Positions 1 through 7,383 of a DNA stretch of 33,159 nt are shown one piece after another (the stretch's first letter is position 1; each line of letters begins with the position of its first letter). Made by a program: the position numbers and the translations under genes. Below the pieces are notes generated by a model, which saw nothing but the letters and a program-made list of their open reading frames with translations, was not told the origin of the DNA and searched no databases. Source of the stretch: Streptomyces griseoviridis (GTDB lineage: Bacteria > Actinomycetota > Actinomycetes > Streptomycetales > Streptomycetaceae); contig BMSM01000009.1 in assembly GCA_014649155.1 (NCBI GenBank), forward strand, positions 267,850 to 301,008, written 5' to 3'.

Positions 1-63
1 GGAGGAGGAGGAGGAGGGCGGCGGAGGGGGACGGGGGCGGCGGTCGGTCGCGCAGCACTCTAG
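1..63 (+). CDS. 3' end of an unidentified reading frame (partial)
   Basis: The frame that begins at base 1 stays open and ends at a TAG at 61-63, encoding a Gly/Arg-rich tail that starts with a run of GGA codons. A short hairpin follows the stop immediately, which is what the 3' end of a real gene looks like. There is too little sequence to name a product. The five GGA codons are unusual for a Streptomyces gene, so it may instead be a purine-rich intergenic microsatellite. Confidence 0.25.
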   Translation, partial: GGGGGGRRRGTGAAVGRAAL

Positions 64-79
64 CCGGGACCCTCCCGGC
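63..79 (+). terminator. Short hairpin after the partial frame
   Basis: Perfect 7-bp stem GCCGGGA / TCCCGGC with a 3-base loop, directly after the TAG at 61-63. No T-tract follows, which is normal for Streptomyces. It is a weak terminator candidate. Confidence 0.35.
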
Positions 80-141
80 CGCATCCCTGGGCGTGGCACG
101 GCCGAAGTGCTGGCAGCGGGGAGCGCGCGCGGCCATAGTTG

Positions 142-205
142 GCGCAACCGCGCAACCGCGCAACCGCGCAACCGCGCAACCGCGCAACCGCGCAACCGCG
201 CAACC
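142..205. repeat. 8-bp tandem repeat, eight perfect copies of GCGCAACC
   Basis: Eight uninterrupted copies of GCGCAACC fill 142-205, ending 80 bases before the peptidase start codon. The unit is not a multiple of three and no convincing gene crosses it, so it is non-coding. Such repeats change copy number by slippage. Here that would alter the spacing or content of the upstream region of the secreted peptidase gene. Confidence 0.9.
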
Positions 206-285
206 GTTGAACTGCTTCGCCTCCCCACCGCCCGACCACCCTGCACGGACCCGCCCCGACTCGGACACCTGGGGGTCTTCCGCCC

Positions 286-1677
286 ATGACCAGATCGCCC
301 CGGCACGACACCGGACAGCCGTCCCGCAGAACCCTGCTGGCCGCCGCGGTCGCCACCGCCGCGCTCACCACCGGCGCGGCCCCGGCCGCCGCCGGCCCCC
401 GGGCCGACCCGGACGTCGCGCCCGCCGACCCCGACCGCACCGCCGCCCGCCGCGTCGACAACCGGGCCTGGACGACGTACCGGGACTGGCGTGAGGGGAC
501 CGCGCGGGGCACCCGTGCCGTCGCGGGGCACCGCCCCGGCGTCGTGCTCGCCGCCCCCGCCGGCACCCTGGCGTACACCGATCCGCACACCGGCCGGACC
601 GCCGACTGGGAGTACGCGGCCTGGACCTCCCCGGTCCACCGGCTCACCGTGCCCGCCACCGAGGCGATCGTCTCCTGGAACGCCGGCACCCCGGACGGCA
701 CCTGGATCCAGACGGAGCTGAAGGGCACCTACTCCGACGGCACCGACACGCCCTGGTACGTGATGGGCCGCTGGGCCGCCGGCGACCAGGACATCCGGCG
801 CACCTCGGTGGACGGCCAGGGCGACGGCAAGAGCAGCGTCTGGACGGACACCCTCGCCGTCGACGACGCCTCCTCGGGCCTGCGGCTGGTCTCCTACCGG
901 CTCCGGGTCACCCTGTTCCGCCGCCCCGGCACCCGGCTCACCCCGACCGTGTGGCGGCTCGGCGCGATGGGCTCGGACGTCCCCGACCGCTTCACCGTCC
1001 CGGCCTCCACGCCCCGCCTCGCCCGCGAACTGGACGTCCCGCGCTACTCGCAGGAGATCCACAAGGGCCAGTACCCCGAGTACGACAACGGCGGCGAGGC
1101 CTGGTGCAGCCCCACCTCCTCCCAGATGATCGTCGAGTACTGGGGCGGCCGCCTCACCCCGGAGCAGCTCGCCTGGGTCGACCCGTCGTACGCCGACCCG
1201 CAGATCTGCCACGCGGCCCGCCACACCTTCGACCACCAGTACGACGGCTGCGGCAACTGGCCGTTCAACGCCGCCTACGCGGCCACCTTCGACGGCCTCC
1301 AGGGCCTGGTCACCCGGCTCGGCTCGCTCACCGACCTGGAGACGCTGATCGCGGCGGGCATCCCGGCCATAACGTCGCAGTCGTTCCTCGCCGAGGAGCT
1401 GACCGGCGCCGGGTACGGCACCTCGGGGCATCTGATGACGGTGATCGGCTTCACCGACGACGGTGACGTGATCGCCAACGACCCGGCCTCCGACAGCAAC
1501 GAGGCCGTGCGCCGCGTCTACCGGCGCCGCGAGTGGGAGAACGTCTGGCTCCGCACCAAGCGGTACAACGCCTCCGGCAAGGTCGTCTCCGGCACCGGCG
1601 GCGTCTGCTACCTGTTCTTCCCGGCCGACCCGACCCCGCGCCAGCGGGCCGCGCTCGCCGCGGCCGGCGTGCGCTGA
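286..1677 (+). CDS. Tat-exported C39-like cysteine peptidase
   Basis: 463 aa. The N-terminus carries a twin-arginine motif (SRRTLLAAA, about residues 13-21), then an Ala-rich hydrophobic stretch and a likely AxA cleavage site near residue 36, so export through Tat is expected. The N-terminal half (about 60-250) is a beta-rich region without a recognised motif. The C-terminal half is a peptidase_C39_2-type papain-like fold: the nucleophile is Cys274 in AWCSPTSSQM, the histidine is His382 in GHLMTVIGF and the third residue is probably Asp399 in ANDPAS. It probably cleaves peptides or cell-wall-associated proteins outside the cell; the substrate is unknown. The ATG at 286 is preceded by a GGGGG stretch about 10 bases upstream. 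A strong hairpin follows the stop. The family call is confident, the physiological role is not known. Confidence 0.88.
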   Translation: MTRSPRHDTGQPSRRTLLAAAVATAALTTGAAPAAAGPRADPDVAPADPDRTAARRVDNRAWTTYRDWREGTARGTRAVAGHRPGVVLAAPAGTLAYTDPHTGRTADWEYAAWTSPVHRLTVPATEAIVSWNAGTPDGTWIQTELKGTYSDGTDTPWYVMGRWAAGDQDIRRTSVDGQGDGKSSVWTDTLAVDDASSGLRLVSYRLRVTLFRRPGTRLTPTVWRLGAMGSDVPDRFTVPASTPRLARELDVPRYSQEIHKGQYPEYDNGGEAWCSPTSSQMIVEYWGGRLTPEQLAWVDPSYADPQICHAARHTFDHQYDGCGNWPFNAAYAATFDGLQGLVTRLGSLTDLETLIAAGIPAITSQSFLAEELTGAGYGTSGHLMTVIGFTDDGDVIANDPASDSNEAVRRVYRRREWENVWLRTKRYNASGKVVSGTGGVCYLFFPADPTPRQRAALAAAGVR

Positions 1678-1689
1678 GCCGCCTCGGGA

Positions 1690-1721
1690 CGGCGGCCCCC
1701 GGTGACCACCGGGGGCCGCCG
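1690..1721 (+). terminator. Rho-independent-type hairpin after the C39 peptidase gene
   Basis: Perfect inverted repeat: the arm CGGCGGCCCCCGGTG at 1690-1704 pairs with 1707-1721. The two-base centre opens to a practical 4-base loop. It lies 13 bases after the TGA of the peptidase gene. No U-tract follows. Confidence 0.75.
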
Positions 1722-1794
1722 CCTGTGACCGACCTCTCTGTCGCGCCGGCCCTTTTCGGTGGCAAGGTGGACGGATCGACGGGGAGTCGACGGG

Positions 1795-1819
1795 GGAACC
1801 ACCCGGTAGTCCGAGATCT
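1795..1819 (+). promoter_or_regulatory. Possible ECF-sigma-type promoter of the 46-aa membrane peptide
   Basis: GGAACC at 1795-1800 and TCT at 1817-1819 are separated by 16 bases, resembling the -35/-10 arrangement of envelope-stress ECF sigma factors such as SigE. The start codon is only 11 bases further on. This is a motif match by eye and could be chance in GC-rich DNA. Confidence 0.25.
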
Positions 1820-1829
1820 GCGAGAAGCC

Positions 1830-1970
1830 ATGACCGCACACACCGCCACCGCCGCCCGTGCCCGCACCGGAGGCCCGCAGGACGACGGCCCCGCGCTCCT
1901 GGAGCACCTCATGGGCTGGACGCTCGTCGTGGTCGTCGCGATGCTCGTGGTCCAGCTCGGCCTGCTCTGA
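1830..1970 (+). CDS. 46-aa single-pass membrane peptide
   Basis: 46 aa. The N-terminal 25 residues are hydrophilic. A Trp-led hydrophobic segment (residues about 30-46, including TLVVVVAMLVVQLG) runs to the C-terminus and should form one membrane helix, probably with the N-terminus in the cytoplasm. The ATG at 1830 has a GAGAAG sequence just upstream. The frame is open further upstream, but only as an out-of-frame read of the peptidase gene, so this ATG is the sensible start. I recognise no family. It stands alone between the peptidase terminator and a damaged tetR gene. It could be a small envelope-stress or partner-binding peptide, but nothing in the sequence proves a role. Confidence 0.55.
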   Translation: MTAHTATAARARTGGPQDDGPALLEHLMGWTLVVVVAMLVVQLGLL

Positions 1971-2156
1971 CCCCGCACCCGGGCGACCCGCCCGGCATGT
2001 GACCTGCCCGACCGTCCGAGCTGCCGTACTGCCGATGTCCCGTCGCCGTCGCAGACCAGGGTCGCCCGTGAACACGAGCCGACAGAGCGCCGGAACGCCC
2101 CCGCTGCCCCGCGAGCGGAACCCGCCCCATCCCGCCCCCGCGGCACCGGGCGCTCC

Positions 2157-2756
2157 CTGACCCGCCGCGGCGAACTCCTCGCCATCGGCCGGGCCCTGTT
2201 CTCGGACACCTCCTGCGACGCGCTGCCGATGGACGACATCGCCCGCCAGGCCGGCGCCGCCAAAGGGCTGATCTCCTACTCCTTCCACTCCAAGCGCGGC
2301 TGCTGCCTGGCGATCGTCCAGGACTCGGTCGCCGGCCTGGTCGCCTCCGCGGTGAGCGGTCTCGGCCTCCCGCCCGCGGGCCGGGTGCACCGCACCGTCG
2401 ACGGCTGTCTGCGCTACGCCGAGCGCAACCAGGCCGCGTACCGCACCATCGTCACCGGCGGCGTCGGCTTCGACGCCGAGGCGCACGCCATCCGGGACCA
2501 GGTCCGCGAGGTGATCGTCACCACCCTCGCCGAGGGCGTCTACGGGCGCGCCGACGTCTCGGCGCCGGCCCGCACGGCCCTGCTCTCCTGGGTGCGCGGG
2601 GTGGAGGGCGCCACCCGGGACTGGATCGGACGGCCCGGACCGACCCGCGCGGCCCGGTGCGACCCGCTGGTCAAGACCCTCGGCGGCACCCTGCGCGCCG
2701 TCGCCGTACTGGACCCGGCCCACCCGGCACCCGCACCGGCCCGCCGCGACGCCTGA
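2157..2756 (+). CDS. TetR-family regulator with a missing or damaged 5' end
   Basis: The TetR-type DNA-binding domain is recognisable: helix 1 (TRRGELLAIGRALFSD, encoded from 2160), then DDIARQAGAAKGLISYSFHSKRG. However, no ATG, GTG or TTG lies in this frame between the preceding in-frame stop at 1968 and the ATG at 2229. Starting at 2229 would delete helix 1. The listed start at 2157 is a CTG and marks only where homology begins. An ATG at 2035 lies in another frame that stops at 2158, so a single-base indel would join it to the gene. The recognition segment reads SYSF and CCLAI where I would expect YYYF and YYLAI, suggesting decay. The family controls fatty acid or acyl-CoA genes, and the next gene is an acyl-CoA dehydrogenase. 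It is either a decaying gene, a non-canonical start or a sequencing error. Confidence 0.65.
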   Translation: MTRRGELLAIGRALFSDTSCDALPMDDIARQAGAAKGLISYSFHSKRGCCLAIVQDSVAGLVASAVSGLGLPPAGRVHRTVDGCLRYAERNQAAYRTIVTGGVGFDAEAHAIRDQVREVIVTTLAEGVYGRADVSAPARTALLSWVRGVEGATRDWIGRPGPTRAARCDPLVKTLGGTLRAVAVLDPAHPAPAPARRDA

Positions 2757-2812
2757 CCGCACCCGGGCGACCCCGCTCGCGGACTCCGGACGGTGCCCCC
2801 AGCATTTCTTCA

Positions 2813-2830
2813 AGTGAGCGGTCGTTAACT
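2813..2830. promoter_or_regulatory. Candidate TetR operator upstream of the acyl-CoA dehydrogenase gene
   Basis: AGTGAGCGGTCGTTAACT is an imperfect palindrome in which 6 of 9 base pairs match (outer AGT/ACT and inner CG/CG). It lies in the AT-richest part of the 238-base gap between the tetR stop and the acyl-CoA dehydrogenase start. Its size and symmetry suit a TetR dimer; the neighbouring regulator is the obvious candidate. This is inference from symmetry and position. Confidence 0.4.
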
Positions 2831-2994
2831 GGTGACGGACCGCCGCCGATCGGGCATACTCACCGCACAGCCGCTGGTCAGGCAGCTTCCGAGACCCGGG
2901 AGCACCGCTGCGGACCACGGCCGGCCGACCCGGCGAGCCGCCCACCCACGGCGTCTGCCCGCCGGAGCGCCCCGACAGGGAGGAGAGCGTCGCC

Positions 2995-4167
2995 ATGCAC
3001 GACCGCGCCCCGCAGCCGGTGGACCGTCACCTGCCCACGGACGAGGCCCGGGACCTGATCTTACTTGTCCGCGACATCGCCCAGCGCGAGATCGTCCCGA
3101 AGGCGGCCGAGGAAGAGGACGCCGGACGCTTCCCGCGCGAGATCTTCGCCCTGCTCTCCGCCTCCGGCCTGCTCGGCCTGCCCTACGAGGCCGAACACGG
3201 CGGCGGTGACCAGCCCTACGAGGTCTACCTCCAGGTCCTCGAAGAACTCGCCGCCGCCCGGCTCACCGTCGGCCTCGGCGTCAGCGTGCACACCCTCGCC
3301 TCCTACGCGCTCGCCGCCCACGGCACCAAGGAGCAGCGGGTCGAGCACCTCCCCGCGATGCTCGGCGGCGGCCTGCTCGGCGCCTACTGTCTCTCCGAGC
3401 CGTCCTCCGGCTCGGACGCCGCCTCCCTGCGGACCAGAGCCGTACGGGACGGCGACGACTGGGTGATCACCGGCACCAAGGCGTGGATCACGCACGGCGG
3501 CGTCGCCGACTTCTACACGGTCATGGCGCGCACCGGCCAGGAGGGGCCGCGCGGCATCACCGCCTTCCTGGTGCCCGGGGACGCCGAGGGACTGACCGCG
3601 GCGGCGCCCGAGAAGAAGATGGGCCTCAAGGGATCACCGACCGCACAGGTCCACTTCGACGGCGTGCGGGTGCCGGACGCGCGGCGCATCGGCGAGCCGG
3701 GGCAGGGCTTCCCGATCGCGCTGTCCGCGCTCGACTCGGGACGGCTCGGGATCGCCGCCTGCGCGATCGGCGTGGCCCAGGCGGCGCTCGACGAGGCCGC
3801 GCGCTACGCCACCGAGCGACGGCAGTTCGGCAGGCCGATCGCCGACTTCCAGGGGCTGCGCTTCATGCTCGCCGACATGGCGACCCAGATCGAGGCGGGC
3901 CGCGCCCTCTACCTGGCGGCGGCCCGGCTGCGGGACGCGGGCCGGCCGTTCGCCCGGCAGGCGGCCATGGCCAAGCTGCACTGCACGGACACCGCGATGC
4001 GGGTGACCGTCGACGCCGTGCAGATCCTCGGCGGCTACGGCTACACCGCGGACTTCCCGGCCGAGCGCTACCTGCGCGAGGCCAAGGTCCTGCAGATCGT
4101 CGAGGGCACCAATCAGATCCAGCGGATGGTCATCGCCCGCCATCTCGTGGGGGCCGAGGAGCGCTGA
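2995..4167 (+). CDS. Acyl-CoA dehydrogenase
   Basis: 390 aa, full length for the flavin-dependent acyl-CoA dehydrogenase family. It oxidises an acyl-CoA to the 2,3-enoyl-CoA, passing electrons from FAD to electron-transfer flavoprotein. It acts in the cytoplasm in fatty acid or branched-chain amino acid breakdown. Family signature 1 (CLSEPSSGSD) lies at about residues 132-141 and signature 2 (QILGGYGYTADFP) at about 343-355. The catalytic base is probably Glu370 in IVEGTNQIQ, the position used by short- and medium-chain enzymes. An excellent ribosome-binding site GGAGGAG sits at 2979-2985, nine bases before the ATG. It follows a TetR gene and a candidate operator, so substrate-inducible control is likely. 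Chain length cannot be read from the sequence. Confidence 0.93.
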   Translation: MHDRAPQPVDRHLPTDEARDLILLVRDIAQREIVPKAAEEEDAGRFPREIFALLSASGLLGLPYEAEHGGGDQPYEVYLQVLEELAAARLTVGLGVSVHTLASYALAAHGTKEQRVEHLPAMLGGGLLGAYCLSEPSSGSDAASLRTRAVRDGDDWVITGTKAWITHGGVADFYTVMARTGQEGPRGITAFLVPGDAEGLTAAAPEKKMGLKGSPTAQVHFDGVRVPDARRIGEPGQGFPIALSALDSGRLGIAACAIGVAQAALDEAARYATERRQFGRPIADFQGLRFMLADMATQIEAGRALYLAAARLRDAGRPFARQAAMAKLHCTDTAMRVTVDAVQILGGYGYTADFPAERYLREAKVLQIVEGTNQIQRMVIARHLVGAEER

Positions 4168-4375
4168 GGCCGCCGAGGCCCGGCGGGGGCGCCGCGAGTT
4201 CGGCCCACTCGGGGTCGTGGCGCCCCGGCAGGGTCCGGCCGCGGTCGGCCCAGGCCCGCATCAGCTCGCGGTAGATCGGCGGGTCCGGGGGCTGCGGCGG
4301 GGGCGGGAAGACGCCGGCGGGCACCGGGACGAACACGCGCCGTCGACGGCCGGTGGCCGTGAACGTGGGGGTCAT
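4130..4375 (-). CDS. Small proline-rich protein of unknown function
   Basis: 81 aa, minus strand, overlapping the 3' end of the acyl-CoA dehydrogenase gene tail-to-tail by 38 bases. After a basic N-terminus comes a VFVPVPAGVFPPPPQPPDPP stretch and then IYRELMRAWADRGRTLPG, which looks like genuine protein with a short helix. I recall similar short proteins next to this dehydrogenase in other Streptomyces but cannot confirm it. The ribosome-binding site is weak. The alternative is that this is a chance open frame in GC-rich DNA. Confidence 0.5.
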   Translation of the reverse strand: MTPTFTATGRRRRVFVPVPAGVFPPPPQPPDPPIYRELMRAWADRGRTLPGRHDPEWAELAAPPPGLGGLSAPRPPRDGGR

Positions 4376-4437
4376 ACCCGGGCAACGCGCGCCACCCCGG
4401 ACAGGTCACCGGCGCACGCGCTCGCGCATGAGTTCAC

Positions 4438-4484
4438 CGGGTGCCCGGCGCGCGCCGTCGATGACGCCGCGCGCCGGGCACCCG
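4438..4484 (-). terminator. Strong hairpin after the zinc-ribbon-like gene
   Basis: A perfect 17-bp stem pairs 4438-4454 with 4468-4484, leaving a 13-base loop. It begins 17 bases past the stop of the minus-strand gene at 4501, so it should end that transcript before the 81-aa frame. The perfect length of the stem makes chance unlikely. Confidence 0.7.
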
Positions 4485-4500
4485 CGCCGTGGGCGGCCGG

Positions 4501-4941
4501 TCAGGCGGCGGCCCGGCCCCGCATCATCGGCACCCGCATCGGGCGCGAACCCGGGCCGCCGACGTGCGAGAAGGGCTGCATCCGCCAGTCCAGGCCCTGG
4601 GGGAGCGTCAGCAGCAGCGCCGTGTCCTGCTCCTGAGGCCGGAAGGACGCGTCCGCGGGGCGCGCGTCGGCCGCCCGGCGGCCGGTGCCGGAGCAGACCG
4701 TGAGCCCGAACGGGTTCCACGGAGAGGCGCACAGCGCGTGCTCCGGGAGGACCTCCTCGTCCGCCAGCAGGGCGATGGGCTGCGCGCAGTCCGGGCAGAT
4801 CACCCGGTACATCTCGAAGGTGTCGTAGGCGTCGAGTTCGTCCTCGTCGTAGGCGTCGGGTTCGACACCCTCCGGCGTGGGCTCGACGACCGGCTGCTGC
4901 CGCCTGGGCGTGGTGCGACCAGGGCGCTGAAGACTCTGCAT
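4501..4941 (-). CDS. Conserved actinomycete protein with a CxxC zinc-ribbon-like motif
   Basis: 146 aa. An acidic segment (EPDAYDEDELDAYDTFEMY, about residues 27-45) precedes VICPDCAQPIALLADEE and a further cysteine (HALC) about 20 residues later. This is a treble-clef or half zinc-ribbon pattern of the kind that binds nucleic acid or protein partners. The rest has no motif I recognise. The ATG at 4941 has GGGGGAGA upstream on the minus strand. It is divergent from the Lrp-type regulator with a 209-base shared upstream region. The function is unknown; the cysteine pattern is seen, zinc binding is inferred. Confidence 0.7.
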   Translation of the reverse strand: MQSLQRPGRTTPRRQQPVVEPTPEGVEPDAYDEDELDAYDTFEMYRVICPDCAQPIALLADEEVLPEHALCASPWNPFGLTVCSGTGRRAADARPADASFRPQEQDTALLLTLPQGLDWRMQPFSHVGGPGSRPMRVPMMRGRAAA

Positions 4942-5022
4942 GGGATTCTCCCCCTCGGGCTGGGCCGTGAAGGCACTGCGGCCTCGACCACAGCAAGCAC
5001 TTCCCGTGCGCTCCGGGCGGTA

Positions 5023-5085
5023 ATCACGAGAACATCACGGAGAATGGCCGGGAGGTGTGGCGTTCGTCACAGGCGCTGGATCACG
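5023..5085. promoter_or_regulatory. Three ATCACG direct repeats between divergent genes
   Basis: ATCACG occurs at 5023-5028, 5034-5039 and 5080-5085, the first two 11 bases apart (one helical turn). They lie between the divergent zinc-ribbon-like gene and the Lrp-type gene. Lrp proteins bind as multimers to phased sites and usually control their own gene, so these are candidate sites. Chance is possible with such short words. Confidence 0.3.
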
Positions 5086-5150
5086 AACCGGGTATGACCT
5101 GGGCTGCTCGGGTATCGGAGGAGATCGAACGCCCTGTAGGTTCTTGCGCC

Positions 5151-5591
5151 ATGGAGGAGCTGGACCGACAGATCGTGCAGCTGCTCGTCAAGGACGGGCG
5201 GATGAGCTACACCGACCTGGGCAAGGCCACGGGCCTGTCCACGTCGGCCGTGCACCAGCGCGTGCGCCGGCTGGAGCAGCGCGGGGTCATCCGCGGATAC
5301 GCCGCCGTGGTCGACCCGGAGGCCGTCGGGCTGCCGATGACCGCCTTCATCTCGGTGAAGCCCTTCGACCCCAGCGCCCCCGACGACATCGCGGACCGCC
5401 TCTCCGGCGTCCCCGAGATCGAGGCGTGCCACAGCGTGGCCGGCGACGAGAACTACATCCTCAAGGTGCGCGTCGCCACCCCGCACGAACTGGAGGAGCT
5501 GCTCGCCCGCCTGCGCTCCCTCGCCGGGGTCTCGACCCGTACGACGGTCGTGCTCTCCACCCCGTACGAGGCCCGGCCGCCGCGCATCTGA
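5151..5591 (+). CDS. Lrp/AsnC-family transcriptional regulator
   Basis: 146 aa, typical length for the family. The N-terminus is the winged-helix DNA-binding domain (MEELDRQIVQLLVKDGRMSY, then LGKATGLSTSAVHQRVRRLE, residues about 1-50). The C-terminal half is the RAM/AsnC ligand-binding domain (TAFISVKP to TRTTVVLSTP, about 65-138), which senses amino acids and forms octamers. The start at 5151 gives the canonical family N-terminus; the frame is open 32 codons upstream but that sequence is unlike the family. No ribosome-binding site is visible, but TAGGTT at 5137-5142 is well placed as a -10 element for a leaderless transcript starting at or next to this ATG. The target genes are unknown. The amidohydrolase gene follows 40 bases downstream and may be co-transcribed. 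Confidence 0.92.
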   Translation: MEELDRQIVQLLVKDGRMSYTDLGKATGLSTSAVHQRVRRLEQRGVIRGYAAVVDPEAVGLPMTAFISVKPFDPSAPDDIADRLSGVPEIEACHSVAGDENYILKVRVATPHELEELLARLRSLAGVSTRTTVVLSTPYEARPPRI

Positions 5592-5631
5592 CGGACCGGT
5601 GTCGGAGCGGCTCCCGTGAGGGGCGAGACTG

Positions 5632-7242
5632 GTGCCCATGAGTGAGTCCAGCGCCCCGTCCGAGACCGTCCTGCTGCGCCGCGGCGAGGTCCACAGTCCC
5701 GCCGACCCCTTCGCCACGGCCATGGTCGTCGAGCGCGGCCAGATCGCCTGGGTCGGCTCCGAGGGGGCCGCCGACGCCTTCGCGGACGGGGTGGACGAGG
5801 TCGTCGACCTGGACGGTGCCCTGGTCACCCCGGCGTTCACCGACGCACATGTGCACACGACCAGCACGGGGCTGGCCCTCACCGGCCTCGACCTGTCCGG
5901 CGCGCCCTCCCTGCCGGCGGCCCTCGCCCGGGTACGGGAGTTCGCCGCCGCCCGTCCCGCCGACCGCGTGCTGCTGGGCCACGGCTGGGACTCCGCCGCC
6001 TGGCCGGAGGGCCGCCCGCCGACCCGCGCCGAACTGGACGAGGCCACCGGCGGCCGTCCCCTCTACCTGAGCCGCATCGACGTCCACTCGGCCGTCGTCA
6101 CCACCGCCCTGCTCGACCTCGCCCCGGCCGCCGCCGGCCACGCCGACGCGCCGCTGACCGGCGACGCCCATCACGCCGTACGCGCCACCGCGCTCGGCGC
6201 CGTCACCCCGGCCCAGCGGACCGCCGCCCAGCGCGCCGCGCTCGCGCACGCCGCCTCGCTCGGCATCGGCACCGTTCACGAATGCGCAGGCCCGGAGATC
6301 TCCTCGGAGGACGACCTGACCGGGCTGCTGCGGCTGGCGGCCGAGGAGCCCGGCCCCCGGGTGGTCGGCTACTGGGCCGAGCAGGATGCCGACAGAGCCC
6401 GGGAGCTGGGCGCGGCCGGTGCCGCGGGCGACCTCTTCGTGGACGGCTCCCTCGGCTCCCACACCGCCTGCCTGAACCACCCCTACGCCGACGCGGACCA
6501 CGCCGGCCTCGCCCACCTCGACGCGGACGCGGTCGCCTCGCACGTCGTGGCCTGCACCGAGGCCGGACTCCAGGCGGGCTTCCACGCCATCGGCGACGCC
6601 GCCCTGACCACGGTCGTCGAGGGCGTCCGCGCCGCCGCCGAGAAGCTCGGCCTCGCCCGCGTCCGCGCAGCCCGCCACCGCGTCGAGCACGCCGAGATGC
6701 TCACCCCCGAGACCATCGCCGCCTTCGCCGAACTCGGCCTGACCGCCTCCGTGCAGCCCGCCTTCGACGCCCTGTGGGGCGGGCAGGACGGCATGTACGC
6801 CCGCCGCCTCGGCGCCGACCGGGCCCGCACCCTGAACCCGTTCGCCGCCCTGCTGCGGGCGGGCGTCCCGCTCGCCTTCGGCTCCGACAGCCCCGTCACC
6901 CCGCTCGACCCCTGGGGCACCGTCCGCGCCGCCGCCTTCCACCGCACACCGGAGCACCGGGTCTCCGTGCGCGCCGCGTTCACCGCGCACACCCGTGGCG
7001 GCTGGCGGGCCGTCGGCCGGGACGACGCGGGCGTCCTGGTCCCCGGCGCGCCCGCCGACTACGCCGTGTGGCGCACCGGCGCACTGGTGGTCCAGGCTCC
7101 CGACGACCGGGTCGCCCGCTGGTCCACCGACCCTCGCTCCGGCACCCCTGGCCTGCCCGATCTCACTCCGGGCCGCGAACTGCCGCGCTGCCTGCGCACC
7201 GTCGTCGGCGGCCGGACGGTCTTCGTGCGGCCGGGCGAGTGA
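5632..7242 (+). CDS. YtcJ-like metal-dependent amidohydrolase (amidohydrolase family 3)
   Basis: 536 aa from the GTG at 5632, or 534 aa from the ATG at 5638. GAGGGG at 5618-5623 is eight bases from the GTG, so I prefer it. The N- and C-terminal beta-sandwich strands (LLRRGEVHSP; GVLVPGAPADYAVW) flank a TIM barrel. The metal ligands His73 and His75 are in TDAHVHT; further conserved blocks are GFHAIGDAAL, HRVEHAEML and FGSDSPVTPLDPW. The family hydrolyses C-N bonds in cyclic amides, exoenzyme-type amides or N-substituted compounds; the exact substrate cannot be read. It follows the Lrp-type regulator closely, suggesting shared transcription and perhaps an amino-acid-derived substrate. A short GC hairpin lies after the stop. 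Confidence 0.9.
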   Translation: MPMSESSAPSETVLLRRGEVHSPADPFATAMVVERGQIAWVGSEGAADAFADGVDEVVDLDGALVTPAFTDAHVHTTSTGLALTGLDLSGAPSLPAALARVREFAAARPADRVLLGHGWDSAAWPEGRPPTRAELDEATGGRPLYLSRIDVHSAVVTTALLDLAPAAAGHADAPLTGDAHHAVRATALGAVTPAQRTAAQRAALAHAASLGIGTVHECAGPEISSEDDLTGLLRLAAEEPGPRVVGYWAEQDADRARELGAAGAAGDLFVDGSLGSHTACLNHPYADADHAGLAHLDADAVASHVVACTEAGLQAGFHAIGDAALTTVVEGVRAAAEKLGLARVRAARHRVEHAEMLTPETIAAFAELGLTASVQPAFDALWGGQDGMYARRLGADRARTLNPFAALLRAGVPLAFGSDSPVTPLDPWGTVRAAAFHRTPEHRVSVRAAFTAHTRGGWRAVGRDDAGVLVPGAPADYAVWRTGALVVQAPDDRVARWSTDPRSGTPGLPDLTPGRELPRCLRTVVGGRTVFVRPGE

Positions 7243-7253
7243 TCTCCACGTCC

Positions 7254-7279
7254 GACGGGGCGACGATCTTTCCCCCGTC
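7254..7279 (+). terminator. Hairpin after the amidohydrolase gene
   Basis: GACGGGG at 7254-7260 pairs with CCCCGTC at 7273-7279 around a 12-base loop. It begins 12 bases after the stop codon. A moderate terminator candidate. Confidence 0.45.
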
Positions 7280-7352
7280 CCTGTGTCGCACCGCCGCGCC
7301 CGCCTCGCCGCTGACCAGGGCATTGACCGGATCACCGCAGGTGGAACGGCTG

Positions 7353-7383
7353 TTGACAGGCGACGGAGCCGGGCCGGTAGGTT
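7353..7383 (+). promoter_or_regulatory. Candidate HrdB-type promoter with a long leader before ppm1
   Basis: TTGACA at 7353-7358 matches the -35 consensus exactly and TAGGTT at 7378-7383 is a usual Streptomyces -10. The 19-base spacer is slightly long. Transcription would start near 7390, giving ppm1 a roughly 400-base leader or producing a separate RNA. The first transcribed bases can fold as GGCG-GTCC / GGAC-GCC. The region 7384-7700 holds no convincing gene. Confidence 0.5.

Noticed and set aside
142..205. Repeat-coded peptide in the 8-bp array
   Set aside because: The 8-bp unit is not a multiple of three, so the frames through it encode only shifting Asn/Arg/Ala/Thr/Gln runs with no family features; the array is best read as upstream non-coding DNA.
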